Assembly: GCF_038502225.1 (NCBI RefSeq)
Contig: NC_091390.1
Coordinates: forward strand, 11,066,768 to 11,130,767
From: Cherax quadricarinatus
Lineage: Eukaryota; Arthropoda; Malacostraca; Decapoda; Parastacidae
Reading direction: 5' to 3'
Length of the DNA stretch: 64,000 nucleotides
Below, one piece after another: positions 47,282 to 60,552 of this stretch; position 1 is the first letter of the stretch; each line of letters opens with the position of its first letter. Both the position numbers and the translations under genes were made by a program. The notes under the pieces were generated by a model. It was not told the DNA's origin and did no database searches. It saw only the letters and a program-made list of their open reading frames with translations.

Positions 47282-47479
47282 AAGATTCCCATGTGTTGCA
47301 TAAGTGTCTCAATTCTTCAGCTTGTCGGTTTTCAAAACCATTCATCACATCCGGAAGTTCAGGAACGATTTGAGCTTCAAAATCTCCCGATTATCATGGT
47401 GGAAATTTATGTTTGTTCTAACGAAGTCGGGGAAATTATGAGAACAAATCAGCCAAATTAACCATATATTGATGGAAAC

Positions 47480-48030
47480 TGAGATACATGTGCAACATGT
47501 GTCTCAGTGGTTTTATCAGTATAGATTTTAAGACATAATTTGAAGACTATATACAAAAGATGAGGTAATTAGTCCCTCAGTCTTTGTGTTGGTGTGGAGA
47601 GCACCGTAGTTGTGGAGGTTCTGGAGCACAGGCAAGAAGGTTGGTGCTTATATACTAACGTCAGGTGGGACGGGTAGCAGACGAGGGCATAGTCACTGGT
47701 AGGCGGGATTCCCCAGTGGAAGTAGGTCCTACCCAAAGGGTTGGGTAAGTTGTTGTAGTAGCCATGAAGGTCATGTAGATGTCCTTAGAGCCAAGATTCA
47801 ATAACGTTGCAGTGTCTGCAAGTGCTGCATCGGCCTCAGTTCCCCGTAGACTTAGCAGGCGATAGGAGAGGCAGTTTGGGGTCTCCCTCTCACACTCTGC
47901 TAATATATGTGTTAACATCCAACGACTGTGTTTAGCTCCAACCATCAAATCTCCACGAACCTTCACAACAAAGTCACCGGATGGCGAACGTCTACAAGGT
48001 ATCCAGATGTTGCATATGTGTCTAATACTC
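47480..48030. mobile_element. Degenerate hammerhead element R10
   Basis: Related to R2: left arm with ttttatcagtatagatttta and taattagtccctcag, a minus-strand TATATAAG box at 47647-47654, central aaggtcatgtagatgtcc, and a right arm where the ribozyme is shortened to gtcaccggatggcgaacgtc. The left ribozyme has lost its GAAAC half. Both appear inactive. Confidence 0.7.
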
Positions 48031-48337
48031 CAAATCTTCTCGACGTCTACAGTGAACCATGGAGGTCCTTGCCTTCCTTCTCCGTTTCGCTCATTTCTAC
48101 ACCCACACAGCATTACCCAACTAGACCTTCAACTCTTCCCCCAAAGCTTCACAGAATCAGAGCTCCAACACAGTTACCAAAACTCCCTACCAATTTATTG
48201 TTCCCTCGCGCTTAATTCCTCCTTTCTGTGTGCCTTGCCCCTTGACTTTTGCATTTATGACAGATGTGGAAGCACATTCCCCTCTTACTGCCCCTGCCCA
48301 GTCTGTCTACACCCAGAGTCATCCCAAGAGACCACTA

Positions 48338-48402
<65 letters not shown>

Positions 48403-48600
48403 ATCTTGACAGCTGCCACTCCACTCTCGGCTCCATCTTCTCCTTCCACAGCTTTCATCACACTACTATCATTTCCTTTATTACGGTAACTATTCAGGCC
48501 ATATTAGCTTCTACTGAAGAGACATAGGCCGCAATGGACGTCGATCTACTCCTCTTACCTTCCTATTCTCAGCATCTGCATCCCTCAACACACTCTCCTC
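48031..48600. other. Unassigned C/T-rich region with (CT)n
   Basis: A (CT)n microsatellite occupies 48340-48400. The 160-residue frame across it is low complexity and not convincing. No element recognised. Confidence 0.55.
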
Positions 48601-48604
48601 ACCT

Positions 48605-48695
48605 AATCAAATCAGGGATCGTGTAGGGGTTGAAACCATGGAGAGTCCAAAACCTCACAGGCCAGTGCGTTAACCACTCGGCCAGATGGCCCTTA
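48605..48695 (-). other. tRNA-Ser/Leu-like sequence (SINE head or pseudogene)
   Basis: Minus strand: gccatctggccgagtggtta (strong A box), gcactggcctgtgaggtttt (anticodon/variable-arm region) and a degenerate B box ggtttcaaccccta. The B box departs from GGTTCRANYCC, so a working gene is unlikely. Confidence 0.6.
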
Positions 48696-48699
48696 ATGT

Positions 48700-49310
48700 T
48701 CCTCCCGCTTCGTCCTCTGCAAACTTGTTGCACATATTTAGCACCTCTGTTCTCTCTGCAGCATTTACTGCAATCCCCTGACCTGGTAAACATCAAAATT
48801 TGCATATCCTGGTGATCCCCTAACTGTGAATTGCTAACACTAACGCTACCATTAATACTAATATTAACTGTGTTAATGTTTCTGTTAGAACAGAACGAAC
48901 CTGTTCCTAGCTACCCGTCCTGTTATACGGATAGAGAAGGGTACTTGTTGGCAGGTATACATATCCGTTCTCACTACCGCTACTTCTGTGTGCTGACTGT
49001 AAACAAAAACTGCGGAAATTGCTGGCAATATTCTCCAGACCCCTGTTGCAATTCTTACACCTGATGATAACCTGGCAAACCCTGATAAAGTTGCCACAAC
49101 AACTACGCATTACTTTGTATATATATCCCAAGAAATACATCTCTCCCTTTATTTTTTCCCTCCAGAATGTGAATAAAAAAAGCCACAATACCGCGTCTGG
49201 AAAAACACACAAATAACCCGAACATAGAGGAATAATGGCGTCTGGGCCGACATGAACCACTAACTAGTTACACAGATGCGCAAAGTTGAATTCTCCAATT
49301 TAAGAAGTTG
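48700..49310. other. Unassigned region
   Basis: No domain-bearing ORF, repeat or RNA recognised. Frames on both strands are short. Confidence 0.5.
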
Positions 49311-49315
49311 ATAAA

Positions 49316-49402
49316 CAAGACATATTTGCAACTCTTAGTTATCGTTATTGCCGGCAATAAAGATACCTAGCTGTTGGAAATGTGTCTTATTAATCAACAT
49401 GG
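49316..49402. mobile_element. Hammerhead-element relic R11, ribozyme lost
   Basis: Inverted ends tgataaacaagacatatttg and the aaatgtgtcttattaatcaa complement flank gcaataaagatacctagctg. It resembles the ends of the R2/R15 families without the catalytic core. Confidence 0.5.
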
Positions 49403-49556
49403 CGGTACTGAATTCCATTAATATGTTGATTGAGAGGGACTCAACACCTCTCGATATGACCTCAGATACTGGAGAACATTGTCACGTGACCTTCATGTTC
49501 TGTGAGGTGACAATAACACCATCGGCTATCTGACAGCAGCTGGGTCTGATGACAGC

Positions 49557-50488
49557 CATGAGCACATACTGCCACGCCTGACTACCATGGGCACATGCTT
49601 CCACGCCTGACTACCATGGGCACATGCTTCCACGCCTGACTACCATGGGCACATGCTTCCACGCCTGACTACCATGAGCACATGCTTCCACGCCTGACTA
49701 CCATGGGCACATGCTTCCACGCCTGACTACCATGGGCACATGCTTCCATGCCTGACTACCATGGACACATGTGTCCAAGCCTGACTACCATGGGCACATG
49801 TGTCCATGCCTGACTACCATGGGCACATGTGTCCATGCCTGACTACCATGGGCACATGTGTCCATGCCTGACTACCATGGGCACATGCTTCCACGCCTGA
49901 CTACCATGAGCACGTGCTTCCACGCCTGACTACCATGAGCACATGCGTCCATGCCTGACTACCATGGGCACATGCGTCCATGCCTGACTACCATGGGCAC
50001 ATGCGTCCATGCCTGACTACCATGGGCACATGCGTCCATGCCTGACTACCATGGGCACATGCGTCCATGCCTGACTACCATGGGCACATGCGTCCATGCC
50101 TGACTACCATGGGCACATGCGTCCATGCCTGACTACCATGCACACATACTTCCACGCCTGACTACCATGCACACATACTTCCACGCCTGACTACCATGCA
50201 CACATGCTTTCACGCCTGACTACCATGCACACATACTTCCACGCCTGACTACCATGCACACATGCTTCCACGAATGACTACCATGCACACATACCTCCAC
50301 GCCTGACTACCATGCACACATGCTTCCACGCCTGACTACCATGCACACATACTTCCACGCCTGACTACCATGCACACATACTTCCACGCCTGACTACCAT
50401 GCACACATACTTCCACGCCTGACTACCATGCACACATACTTCCACGCCTGACTACCATGCACACATACTTCCACGCCTGACTACCATA
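49557..50488. repeat. Minisatellite, 29-bp unit
   Basis: About 32 units with cctgactaccatg followed by ggcacatgcttcca, cacacatacttcca or ggcacatgcgtcca. Three variant classes are spatially sorted (gggcacatg on the left, cacacat on the right), indicating local expansion. Strict length conservation. Confidence 0.97.
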
Positions 50489-50589
50489 CAGGGTTGTTAC
50501 ACTGTCTATCCTTTTATTCACTTAGGAACACACAATCGTAATAATTTCGATGAGGTTCAATAATTCATTGTTGCATTTTCCGATTTCGA

Positions 50590-53500
50590 TTTGCAACATC
50601 GTAGTGCTGGTCTAATAACACTACCTGAGGTTGCAACATCGTAGTGCTGGTCTAATAACACTACCTGAGGTTGCAACATCGTAGTGCTGGTCTAATAACA
50701 CTTCGTGAGGTTGCAACATCGTAGTGCTGGTCTAATAACACTACCTGAGGTTGCAACATCGTAGTGCTGGTCTAATAACACTACCTGAGGTTGCAACATC
50801 GTAGTGCTGGTCTAAAAACACTACCTGAGGCTGCAACATCGTAGTGCTGGTCTAATAACACTACCTGAGGTTGCAACATCGTAGTGCTGGTCTAATAACA
50901 CTACCTGAGGTTGCAACATCGTAGTGCTGGTCTAATAACACTACGTGAGGTTGCAACATCGTAGTGCTGGTCTAATAACACTACGTGAGGTTGCAACATC
51001 GTAGTGCTGGTCTAATAACACTACGTGAGGTTGCAACATCGTAGTGCTGGTCTAATAACACTACGTGAGGTTGCAACATCGTAGTACTGGTCTAATAACA
51101 CTACGTGAGGTTGCAACATCGTAGTGCTGGTCTAATAACACTACCTGAGGTTGCAACATCGTAGTGCTGGTCTAATAACACTACGTGAGGTTGCAACATC
51201 GTAGTGCTGGTCTAATAACACTACCTGAGGTTGCAACATCGTAGTGCTCGTCTAATAACACTACCTGAGGTTGCAACATCGTAGTGCTGGTCTAATAACA
51301 CTACGGGAGGTTGCAACATCGTAGTGCTGGTCTAATAACACTACCTGAGGTTGCAACATCGTAGTGCTGGTCTAATAACACTACCTGAGGTTGCAACATC
51401 GTAGTGCTGGTCTAATAACACTACGTGAGGTTGCAACATCGTAGTGCTGGTCTAATAACACTACCTGAGGTTGCAACATCGTAGTGCTGGTCTAATAACA
51501 CTACCAAAGGCTGCAACATCGTAGTGCTGGTCTAATAACACTACCTGAGGTTGCAACATCGTAGTGCTGGTCTAATAACACTACGTGAGGTTGCAACATC
51601 GTAGTGCTGGTCTAATAACACTACCTGAGGTTGCAACATCGTAGTGCTGGTCTAATAACACTACGTGAGGTTGCAACATCGTAGTGCTGGTCTAATAAAA
51701 CTTCCTGAGGTTGCAACATCGTAGTGCTGGTCTAATAACACTACCTGAGGTTGCAGCATCGTAGTGCTAGTTTAATAACACTACGTGAGGTTGCAACATC
51801 GTAGTGCTGGTCTAATAACACTGCCTGAGGTTGCAACATCGTAGTGCTGGTCTAATAACACTACCTGAGGTTGCAACATCGTAGTGCTGGTCTAATAACA
51901 CTACCTGAGGTTGCAACATCGTAGTGCTGGTCTAATAACACTACCTGAGGTTGCAACATCGTAGTGCTGGTCTAATAACACTACCTGAGGTTGCAACATC
52001 GTAGTGCTGGTCTAATAACACTACCTGAGGTTGCAACATCGTAGTGCTGGTCTAATAACACTACCTGAGGTTGCAACATCGTAGTGCTGGTCTAATAACA
52101 CTACCTGAGGTTGCAACATCGTAGTGCTGGTCTAATAACACTACCTGAGGTTGCAACATCGTAGTGCTGGTCTAATAACACTACGTGAGGTTGCAACATC
52201 GTAGTGCTGGTCTAATAACATTACCTGAAGTTGCAACATCGTAGTGCTGGTCTAATAACACTACGTGAGGTTGCAACATCGTAGTGCTGGTCTAATAACA
52301 CTACCTGAGGCTGCAACATCGTAGTGCTGGTCTAATAACACTACGTGAGGTTGCAACATCGTAGTGCTGGTCTAATAACACTTCGTGAGGTTGCAACATC
52401 GTAGTGCTGGTCTAATAACACTACCTGAGGTTGCAACATCGTAGTGTCGGTCTAATAACACTACCTGAGGTTGCAACATCGTAGTGCTGGTCTAATAACA
52501 CTACCTGAGGTTGCAACATCGTAGTGCTGGTCTAATAACACTACCTGAGGTTGCAACATCGTAGTGCTGGTCTAATAACACTACGTGAGGTTGCAACATC
52601 ATAGTGCTGGTCTAATAACACTACCTGAGGCTGCAACATCGTAGTGCTGGTCTAATAACACTACGTGAGGTTGCAACATCGTTGTGCTGGTCTAATAACA
52701 CTACGTGAGGTTGCAACATCGTAGTGCTGGTCTAATAACACTACCTGAGGCTGCAACATCGTAGTACTGGTCTAATAACACTACGTGAGGTTGCAACATC
52801 GTAGTGCTGGTCTAATAACACTACGTGAGGTTGCAACATCGTAGTGCTGGTCTAATAACACTACCTGAGGTTGCAACATCGTAGTGCTGGTCTAATAACA
52901 CTACGTGAGGTTGCAACATCGTAGTGCTGATCTAATAACACTACCTGAGGTTGCAACATCGTAGTGCTGGTCTAATAACACTACCTGAGGTTGCAACATC
53001 GTAGTGCTGGTCTAATAACACTACCTGAGGTTGCAACATCGTAGTGCTGGTCTAATAACACTACCTGAGGCTGCAACATCGTAGTGCTGGTCTAATAACA
53101 CTACCTGAGGTTGCAACATCGTAGTGCTGGTCTAATAACACTACGTGAGGTTGCAACATCGTAGTGCTGGTCTAATAACATTACCTGAAGTTGCAACATC
53201 GTAGTGCTGGTCTAATAACACTACGTGAGGTTGCAACATCGTAGTGCTGGTCTAATAACACTACCTGAGGCTGCAACATCGTAGTGCTGGTCTAATAACA
53301 CTACGTGAGGTTGCAACATCGTAGTGCTGGTCTAATAACACTTCGTGAGGTTGCAACATCGTAGTGCTGGTCTAATAACACTACCTGAGGTTGTAACATC
53401 GTAGTGCTGGTCTAATAACACTACCTGAGGTTGCAACATCGTAGTGCTGGTCTAATAACACTACCTGAGGTTGCAACATCGTAGTGCTGGTCTAATAACA

Positions 53501-54800
53501 CTACCTGAGGTTGCAACATCATAGTGCTGGTCTAATAACACTACTTGAGGTTGCAACATCGTAGTGCTGGTCTAATAACACTACGTGAGGTTGCAACATC
53601 GTAGTGCTGGTCTAATAACACTACCTGAGGTTGCAACATCGTAGTGCTGGTCTAATAACACTACCTGAGGTTGCAACATCGTAGTGCTGGTCTAATAACA
53701 CTACCTGAGGTTGCAACATCGTAGTGCTGGTCTAATAACACTACCTGAGGTTGCAACATCATAGTGCTGGTCTAATAACACTACCTGAGGCTGCAACATC
53801 GTAGTGATGGTCTAATAACACTACGTGAGGTTGCAGCATCGTAGTGCTGGTCTAATAACACTACGTGAGGTTGCAACATCGTAGTGCTGGTCTAATAACA
53901 CTACCTGAGGTTGCAACATCGTAGTGCTGGTCTAATAACACTACCAGAGGCTGCAACATCGTAGTGCTGGTCTAATAACACTACCTGAGGTTGCAACATC
54001 GTAGTGCTGGTCTAATAACACTACCTGAGGTTGAAACATCGTAGTGCTGGTCTAATAACACTACGTGAGGTTGCAACATCGTAGTGCTGGTCTAATAACA
54101 CTACCTGAGGTTGCAACATCGTAGTGCTGGTCTAATAACACTACCTGAGGTTGCAACATCGTAGTGCTGGTCTAATAACACTACCTGAGGTTGCAACATC
54201 GTAGTGCTGGTCTAATAACACTACCTGAGGTTGAAACATCGTAGTGCTGGTCTAATAACACTACGTGAGGTTGCAACATCGTAGTGCTGGTCTAATAACA
54301 CTACCTGAGGTTGCAACATCGTAGTGCTGGTCTAATAACACTACGTGAGGTTGCAACATCGTAGTGCTGGTCTAATAACACTACCTGAGGTTGCAACATC
54401 GTAGTGCTGGTCTAATAACACTACCTGAGGTTGCAACATCGTAGTGCTGGTCTAATAACACTACCTGAGGTTGCAACATCGTAGTGCTGGTCTAATAACA
54501 CTACCTGAGGTTGCAACATCGTAGTGCTGGTCTAATAACACTGCCTGAGGTTGCAACATCGTAGTGCTGGTCTAATAACACTACCTGAGGTTGCAACATC
54601 GTAGTGCTGGTCTAATAACACTACCTGAGGTTGCAACATCGTAGTGCTGGTCTAATAACACTACCTGAGGTTGCAACATCGTAGTGCTGGTCTAATAACA
54701 CTACCTGAGGTTGCAACATCGTAGTGCTGGTCTAATAACACTACCTGAGGTTGCAACATCGTAGTGCTGGTCTAATAACACTACCTGAGGTTGCAACATC
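50590..54800. repeat. Minisatellite/satellite, exact 40-bp unit, 4.2 kb
   Basis: About 105 copies containing ttgcaacatcgtagtgctgg and tctaataacactac. No unit differs in length; all variation is substitution, chiefly cctgag/cgtgag. A block at 52141-52440 is repeated at 53101-53400 with almost the same private variants (ttacctgaag, cttcgtgagg), offset 960 bp (24 units). No ORF. Confidence 0.98.
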
Positions 54801-54929
54801 TCAGCGCTGGTCTTATCCTTGGGCCTCCAAGGCAATTTGTCACATTCCTTAGAGATCTCTTAACATAAAATCCTTTCTATGTCAAGAAAATAATCGCTTC
54901 GCCTTTAATCTGACTTTATATTAAGTTGA

Positions 54930-55030
54930 AGGAGTGATGAATTAGACACTTGTGCAACACGTGGGTATCTTCAGTGTGGAGACATTCATCAATCATCGTC
55001 CTATCGGTTCTCTCAACCATTTGTCTACAA
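54930..55030. mobile_element. Hammerhead-element relic R12
   Basis: gaattagacacttgtgcaac, gtgggtatcttcagtgtgga and atcggttctctcaaccattt correspond to the ends of R15 (59253-59372). The ribozyme core is gone. Confidence 0.5.
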
Positions 55031-55069
55031 GTTTAAGGAGCACCTCGAGGTTGTATTCTAATTACTACC

Positions 55070-55250
55070 CTGTGACTCACGAAATCATAATGACACGATT
55101 GCAAACAACCTATACCACGGTAGGGGTTAGTACCCGCGAACAGAGTGTCACAGAACTCCAGACCGTCGCGTTAGCCAGTGGCTAACGCGACGGTCTGGAG
55201 TTTTTTGACTGATCGCGGGTTCTAACCCCCACCCGTGGTATGGTTTCTTT
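55070..55250. mobile_element. tRNA-like dispersed repeat, full inverted pair
   Basis: The arms meet at gttagccagtggctaac (55171-55187). The right arm reads agtggctaacgcgacggtct, gatcgcgggttctaaccccc and gtggtatggttt, a tRNA-like sequence with A- and B-box-like parts. The left arm is its inverse plus the caatcgtgtcattatg tail. Best example of this family in the window. Confidence 0.7.
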
Positions 55251-55278
55251 TTTTACTACCCTGTTCATACTCATCATT

Positions 55279-55626
55279 TATGTCACCCTGTAGCGACCAC
55301 TCCAGAAAGTCTCATACACTGTCACCCTGTAGCGACCACTCCAGAAAGTCTCATACACTGTCACCCTGTAGCGACCACTCCAGAAAGTCTCATACACTGT
55401 CACCCTGTAGCGACCACTCCAGAAAGTCTCATACACTGTCACCCTGTAGCGACCACTCCAGAAAGTCTCATACACTGTCACCCTGTAGCGACCACTCCAG
55501 AAAGTCTCAAGCACTGTCACCCTGTAGCGACCACTCCAGAAAGTCTCATACACTGTCACCCTGTAGCGACCACTCCAGAAAGTCTCAAGCACTGTCACCT
55601 TGCAGCGACCACTCCAAAAAGCCGCA
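55279..55626. repeat. Minisatellite, 39-bp unit
   Basis: About nine copies with tcaccctgtagcgaccactc and cagaaagtctcatacactg; the last unit is diverged. Period divisible by three gives spurious open frames on both strands. Confidence 0.97.
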
Positions 55627-55639
55627 TGCATTAAGCTTC

Positions 55640-55868
55640 AATATGAAACCCATCTAATATGAAACCCATCTAATATGAAACCCATCTAATATGAAACCCA
55701 TCTAATATGAAATCCATCTAATATGAAACCCATCTAATATGAAACCCATCTAATATGAAACCCATCTAATATGAAACCCATCTAATATGAAACCCATCTA
55801 ATATGAAACCCATCTAATATGAAACCCATCTAATATGAAACCCATCTAATATGAAACCCATCTAATAA
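55640..55868. repeat. Minisatellite, 16-bp unit
   Basis: About 14 copies of tatgaaacccatctaa with one single-base variant near 55711. Directly follows the 39-bp array after a short junction. Confidence 0.97.
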
Positions 55869-56230
55869 GGTTTCTTTTGCTAGACACAAACTAGGTAACT
55901 TTCCTGAGATACCAAGTCGTCCCTTATACCGTTCTACGCCTCTACGGTTTTTGTATAACAGTCAAATTTCTCGCTATACTCTTTGACTGTTGATTATCCT
56001 ATAAGTCTGGCTGAAAGCTGTCTGTTATAGCACCAGAACCGTCCTACAGATTACTATGAAATTCCGCCCACTGTCACCTGACTCTGGGATACATTAAAAC
56101 AATAAGAAATACCTGGGTGTCCCGTAGCTCGATCGCTAGCGCAATCAGCTCACACACTGAGGTCCGGGATTCGAATCTCCTCCGGTGCTGGTGTTCCTGT
56201 CCCTGTTCACCCATCAGTTCAAAATGGGTA

Positions 56231-56620
56231 CCTGGGTGTTAGTGGACTGGTGTGGGTCACTTCCTGGGTGTTAGTGGACTGGTGTGGGTCACATCCTGGG
56301 TGTTAGTGGACTGGTGTGGGTCACATCCTGGGTATTAGTGGACTGGTGTGGGTCACTTCCTGGGTGTTAGTGGACTGGTGTGGGTCACATCCTGGGTGTT
56401 AGTGGACTGGTGTGGGTCACATCCTGGGTGTTAGTGGACTGGTGTGGGTCACATCCTGGGTGTTAGTGGACTGGTGTGGGTCACATCGTTGGTGTTAGTG
56501 GATTGGTGTGGGTCACATCCAGGGTGTTAGTGGACTGGTGTGGGTCACATCGTTGGTGTTAGTGGACTGGTGTGGGTCACATCGTTGGTGTTAGTGGACT
56601 GGTGTGGGTCACATCCTGGG
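56231..56620. repeat. 32-bp tandem (SINE core-derived)
   Basis: About 12 units with gttagtggactggtgtgggt and cacatcctggg; variants include acttcctggg and acatcgttgg. Same unit as 43849-44238 in opposite orientation. Confidence 0.95.
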
Positions 56621-56706
56621 ATAAAACTGACCTAATTTGCGGGAAATGCTCAGCATAACAAGCGACTTTCTATATAGTAGTATGTCATTAATGTCAGCTA
56701 TCGTCT

Positions 56707-57842
56707 GTATACCTTGTACATGTACTTGTATACCTTGTACATGTACTTGTATACCTTGTACATGTACTTGTATACCTTGTACATGTACTGGTATACCTTG
56801 TACATGTACTTGTATACCTTGTACATGTACTTGTATACCTTGTACATGTACTTGTACACCTTGTACTTGTACACCTAGTACATGTACTTGTATACCTTGT
56901 ACTTGTATACCTTGTACATGTACTTGTACACCTTGTACATGTGCTTGTATACCTTGTACATGTACTTGTATACCTTGTACATGTACTTGTACACCTTGTA
57001 CTTGTACACCTTGTACATGTACTTGTATACCTTGTACTTGTATACCTTGTACATGTACTTGTACACCTTGTACATGTGCTTGTATACCTTGTACATGTAC
57101 TTGTATACCTTGTACATGTACTTGTACACCTTGTACTTGTACACCTTGTACATGTACTTGTATACCTTGTACTTGTATACCTTGTACATGTACTTGTACA
57201 CCTTGTACATGTACTTGTATACCTTGTACATGTACTTGTACACCTTGTACATGTACTTGTACACCTTGTACCTGTACACCTTGTACATGTACTTGTACAC
57301 CTTGTACATGTACTTGTACACCTTGTACATGTACTTGTACACCTTGTACATGTACTTGTACACCTTGTACATGTACTTGTACACCTTGTACATGTACTTG
57401 TACACCTTGTACATGTACTTGTACACCTTGTACATGCACTTGTACACCTTGTACATGTACTTGTACACCTTGTACATGTACTTGTACACCTTGTACATGT
57501 ACTTGTACACCTTGTACATGTACTTGTATACCTTGTACATGTACTTGTACACCTTGTACATGTACTTGTACACCTTGTACATGTACTTGTATACCTTGTA
57601 CATGCACTTGTACACCTTGTACATGTACTTGAACACCTTGTACATGTACTTGTACACCTTGTACATGCACTTGAACACCTTGTACATGTACTTGTACACC
57701 TTGTACATGTACTTGAACACCTTGTACATGTACTTGTACACCTTGTACATGTACTTGTACACCTTGTACATGTACTTGTATACCTTGTACATGTACTTGT
57801 ACACCTTGTACATGTACTTGTACACCTTGTACATGTACTTGT
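56707..57842. repeat. 21-bp tandem (SINE tail-derived)
   Basis: Units of tataccttgtacatgtactt plus g, with tacacc replacing tatacc toward the right and a 15-bp form lacking catgta at several places. Same unit as 40381-42887 in opposite orientation. Open in many frames because 21 is divisible by three. Confidence 0.97.
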
Positions 57843-57850
57843 AGTAAAAC

Positions 57851-58330
57851 AATACCCAGGTAAACTGATTCTGCTATAATTCTGTCGTTGCTGCCGCTTA
57901 TTTTGCAAATAGTTGGATTTAATATTTTAAGTAATCAACGATTAACTTTAAATTTGTTAGTAATAACATTCTTATTCTTGTTACATACTATACTAATTTT
58001 ATATAAGTAATTAGAAAAAAATACCCACATTAGCAATAACTGGAAATATAAAGTGGTTGCCATAGCAACATCACCAGCAGGTATCACAAGCGTATTATTC
58101 CTACCTAATAATTATGTCTGTTTAATTACAGGGGCAGAATAAATTATGGGGACTAATGCACCGGTTATCTGAATTTAAATTATTGGGTTTTTTTTTATTA
58201 GTTGATGTTACAGTATTTATTACTGGTTTGTTGAAGTATTTTTAGGTATTTGTTGTGGGGAGCAGTTTGTTGAATATTTTAAACCTGGGCACGATGATAT
58301 TAGTAATAGTAATAATTATTATTAAACTAA
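57851..58330. other. Unassigned AT-rich spacer
   Basis: No gene or element recognised. Confidence 0.5.
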
Positions 58331-58457
<127 letters not shown>

Positions 58458-58563
58458 ACAAGTGTTGAAGATAAAGGAATTTTCAACACTTTTCCAACGT
58501 TTGAAGGAAGACCTACATTAGTTGGTTTGGAAAGACACGTAAGCAAACACTATAACATATTTA

Positions 58564-58603
58564 TTAGAAAACGTTTCGGTCCTGGGACCTTGATCACTTC
58601 TAA
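58564..58603 (-). ncRNA. Hammerhead ribozyme, G3-C8 core
   Basis: Minus strand: UUAGAA/UUCUAA stem I (six pairs, no bulge), core GUGAUCA, stem II GGUCC/GGACC, GAAAC, GUU. C3 and G8 are replaced by G3 and C8, preserving the pair by swapping it. Confidence 0.84.
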
Positions 58604-58671
58604 CAAACAGAGGTAGAAAGACATTATATATTTAGGCGGAGAGTGAGATAATGTCTTTCTACCTCTGTATG

Positions 58672-58711
58672 TTAGAAGTGATCAAGGTCCCAGGACCGAA
58701 ACGTTTTCTAA
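58672..58711 (+). ncRNA. Hammerhead ribozyme, G3-C8 core
   Basis: Plus-strand inverted partner of the hammerhead at 58564: UUAGAA, GUGAUCA, extra A, GGUCCCAGGACC, GAAAC, GUU, UUCUAA. All other core positions are canonical. Confidence 0.85.
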
Positions 58712-59239
58712 TAAATATGTTATAGTGTTTGCTTAGGTGTCTTTCTAAACCAACTTGTCGGTATTTATTACCAAGGTATATACCATCTTGTCTGACACCT
58801 ACATTAGTGGATGGCTCTACTGTGACTCCGCCTCCTCCTGCTTCAACTCACTACGGTATATAAGTCACTTCTCCAACCATATGCTGTTTTTCCTTCATGA
58901 TTGATGTACTGAACACATCGATTCCAGTCCGAGGGACAGATTACCTCAAACACCTCCTCGCCTTACACCGTTCTTCACCGTTCTCCACTGTGTGGAGAAA
59001 CATTTCCTGAATAAAGATTCCCATATGTTGCATAAGTGTCTCATCCAGGACGAGATTACACCTCGTGGTCAACTTGCAGCACCTGACACTTTGTGATGAT
59101 GTAGATTGGTGATCAATAACCTGTAGGACACAACTTATATTGTACGAGAGCTTTAAGATTTTAACATGTTGAATGTACCCTAAATTCTTCCCTAAATTTG
59201 TTAATTTTAAATGAATCCAATTTGTATAATCCAGAAACA

Positions 59240-60552
<1,313 letters not shown>

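Larger units (their letters stand above)
46756..47348. mobile_element. Hammerhead retroelement R9 (C3-G8 type), longer than unit length
   Basis: Exact 11-bp target duplication atccggaagtt at 46745-46755 and 47349-47359. Left part (46756-46917) is an inverted copy of the 3' end. The right part contains a 378-bp unit plus a direct repeat of its end (gttgcataagtgtctcaatt through accattcatcac at about 46918-46975 and 47296-47348). TATATAAG at 47114-47121. No ORF. Confidence 0.87.
56115..57850 (+). mobile_element. SINE expanded to about 1.7 kb by two internal arrays
   Basis: Plus-strand SINE order: head gtcccgtagctcgatcgcta with B-box-like gggattcgaatctcc, 5' body, core amplified about 12-fold (56231-56620), 3' body taaaactgacctaatttgc through tgtcagctatcgtctg, and terminal 21-mer amplified about 54-fold (56707-57842). 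It independently shows the same two expansions as the minus-strand SINE at 40320-44375. Confidence 0.88.
58523..58796. mobile_element. Nested hammerhead element R14 (G3-C8 type)
   Basis: Inserted in R13 with an exact 12-bp duplication acctacattagt (58511-58522 and 58797-58808). Two inverted arms, each with an intact ribozyme, surround a short centre (acattatatatttaggcgg). Arms and centre resemble the 3' end of the PLE relic at 28466-28560 (aaacagagg, tatatata, ggtggagagtga), linking it to that PLE family. Confidence 0.85.

Noticed and set aside
48605..48695. Functional tRNA-Ser/Leu gene
   Set aside because: Good A box but a degenerate B box and no convincing acceptor stem.
50590..54800. CRISPR array
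   Set aside because: The 40-bp units abut directly with no unique spacers, and the rest of the window is eukaryotic repeats.
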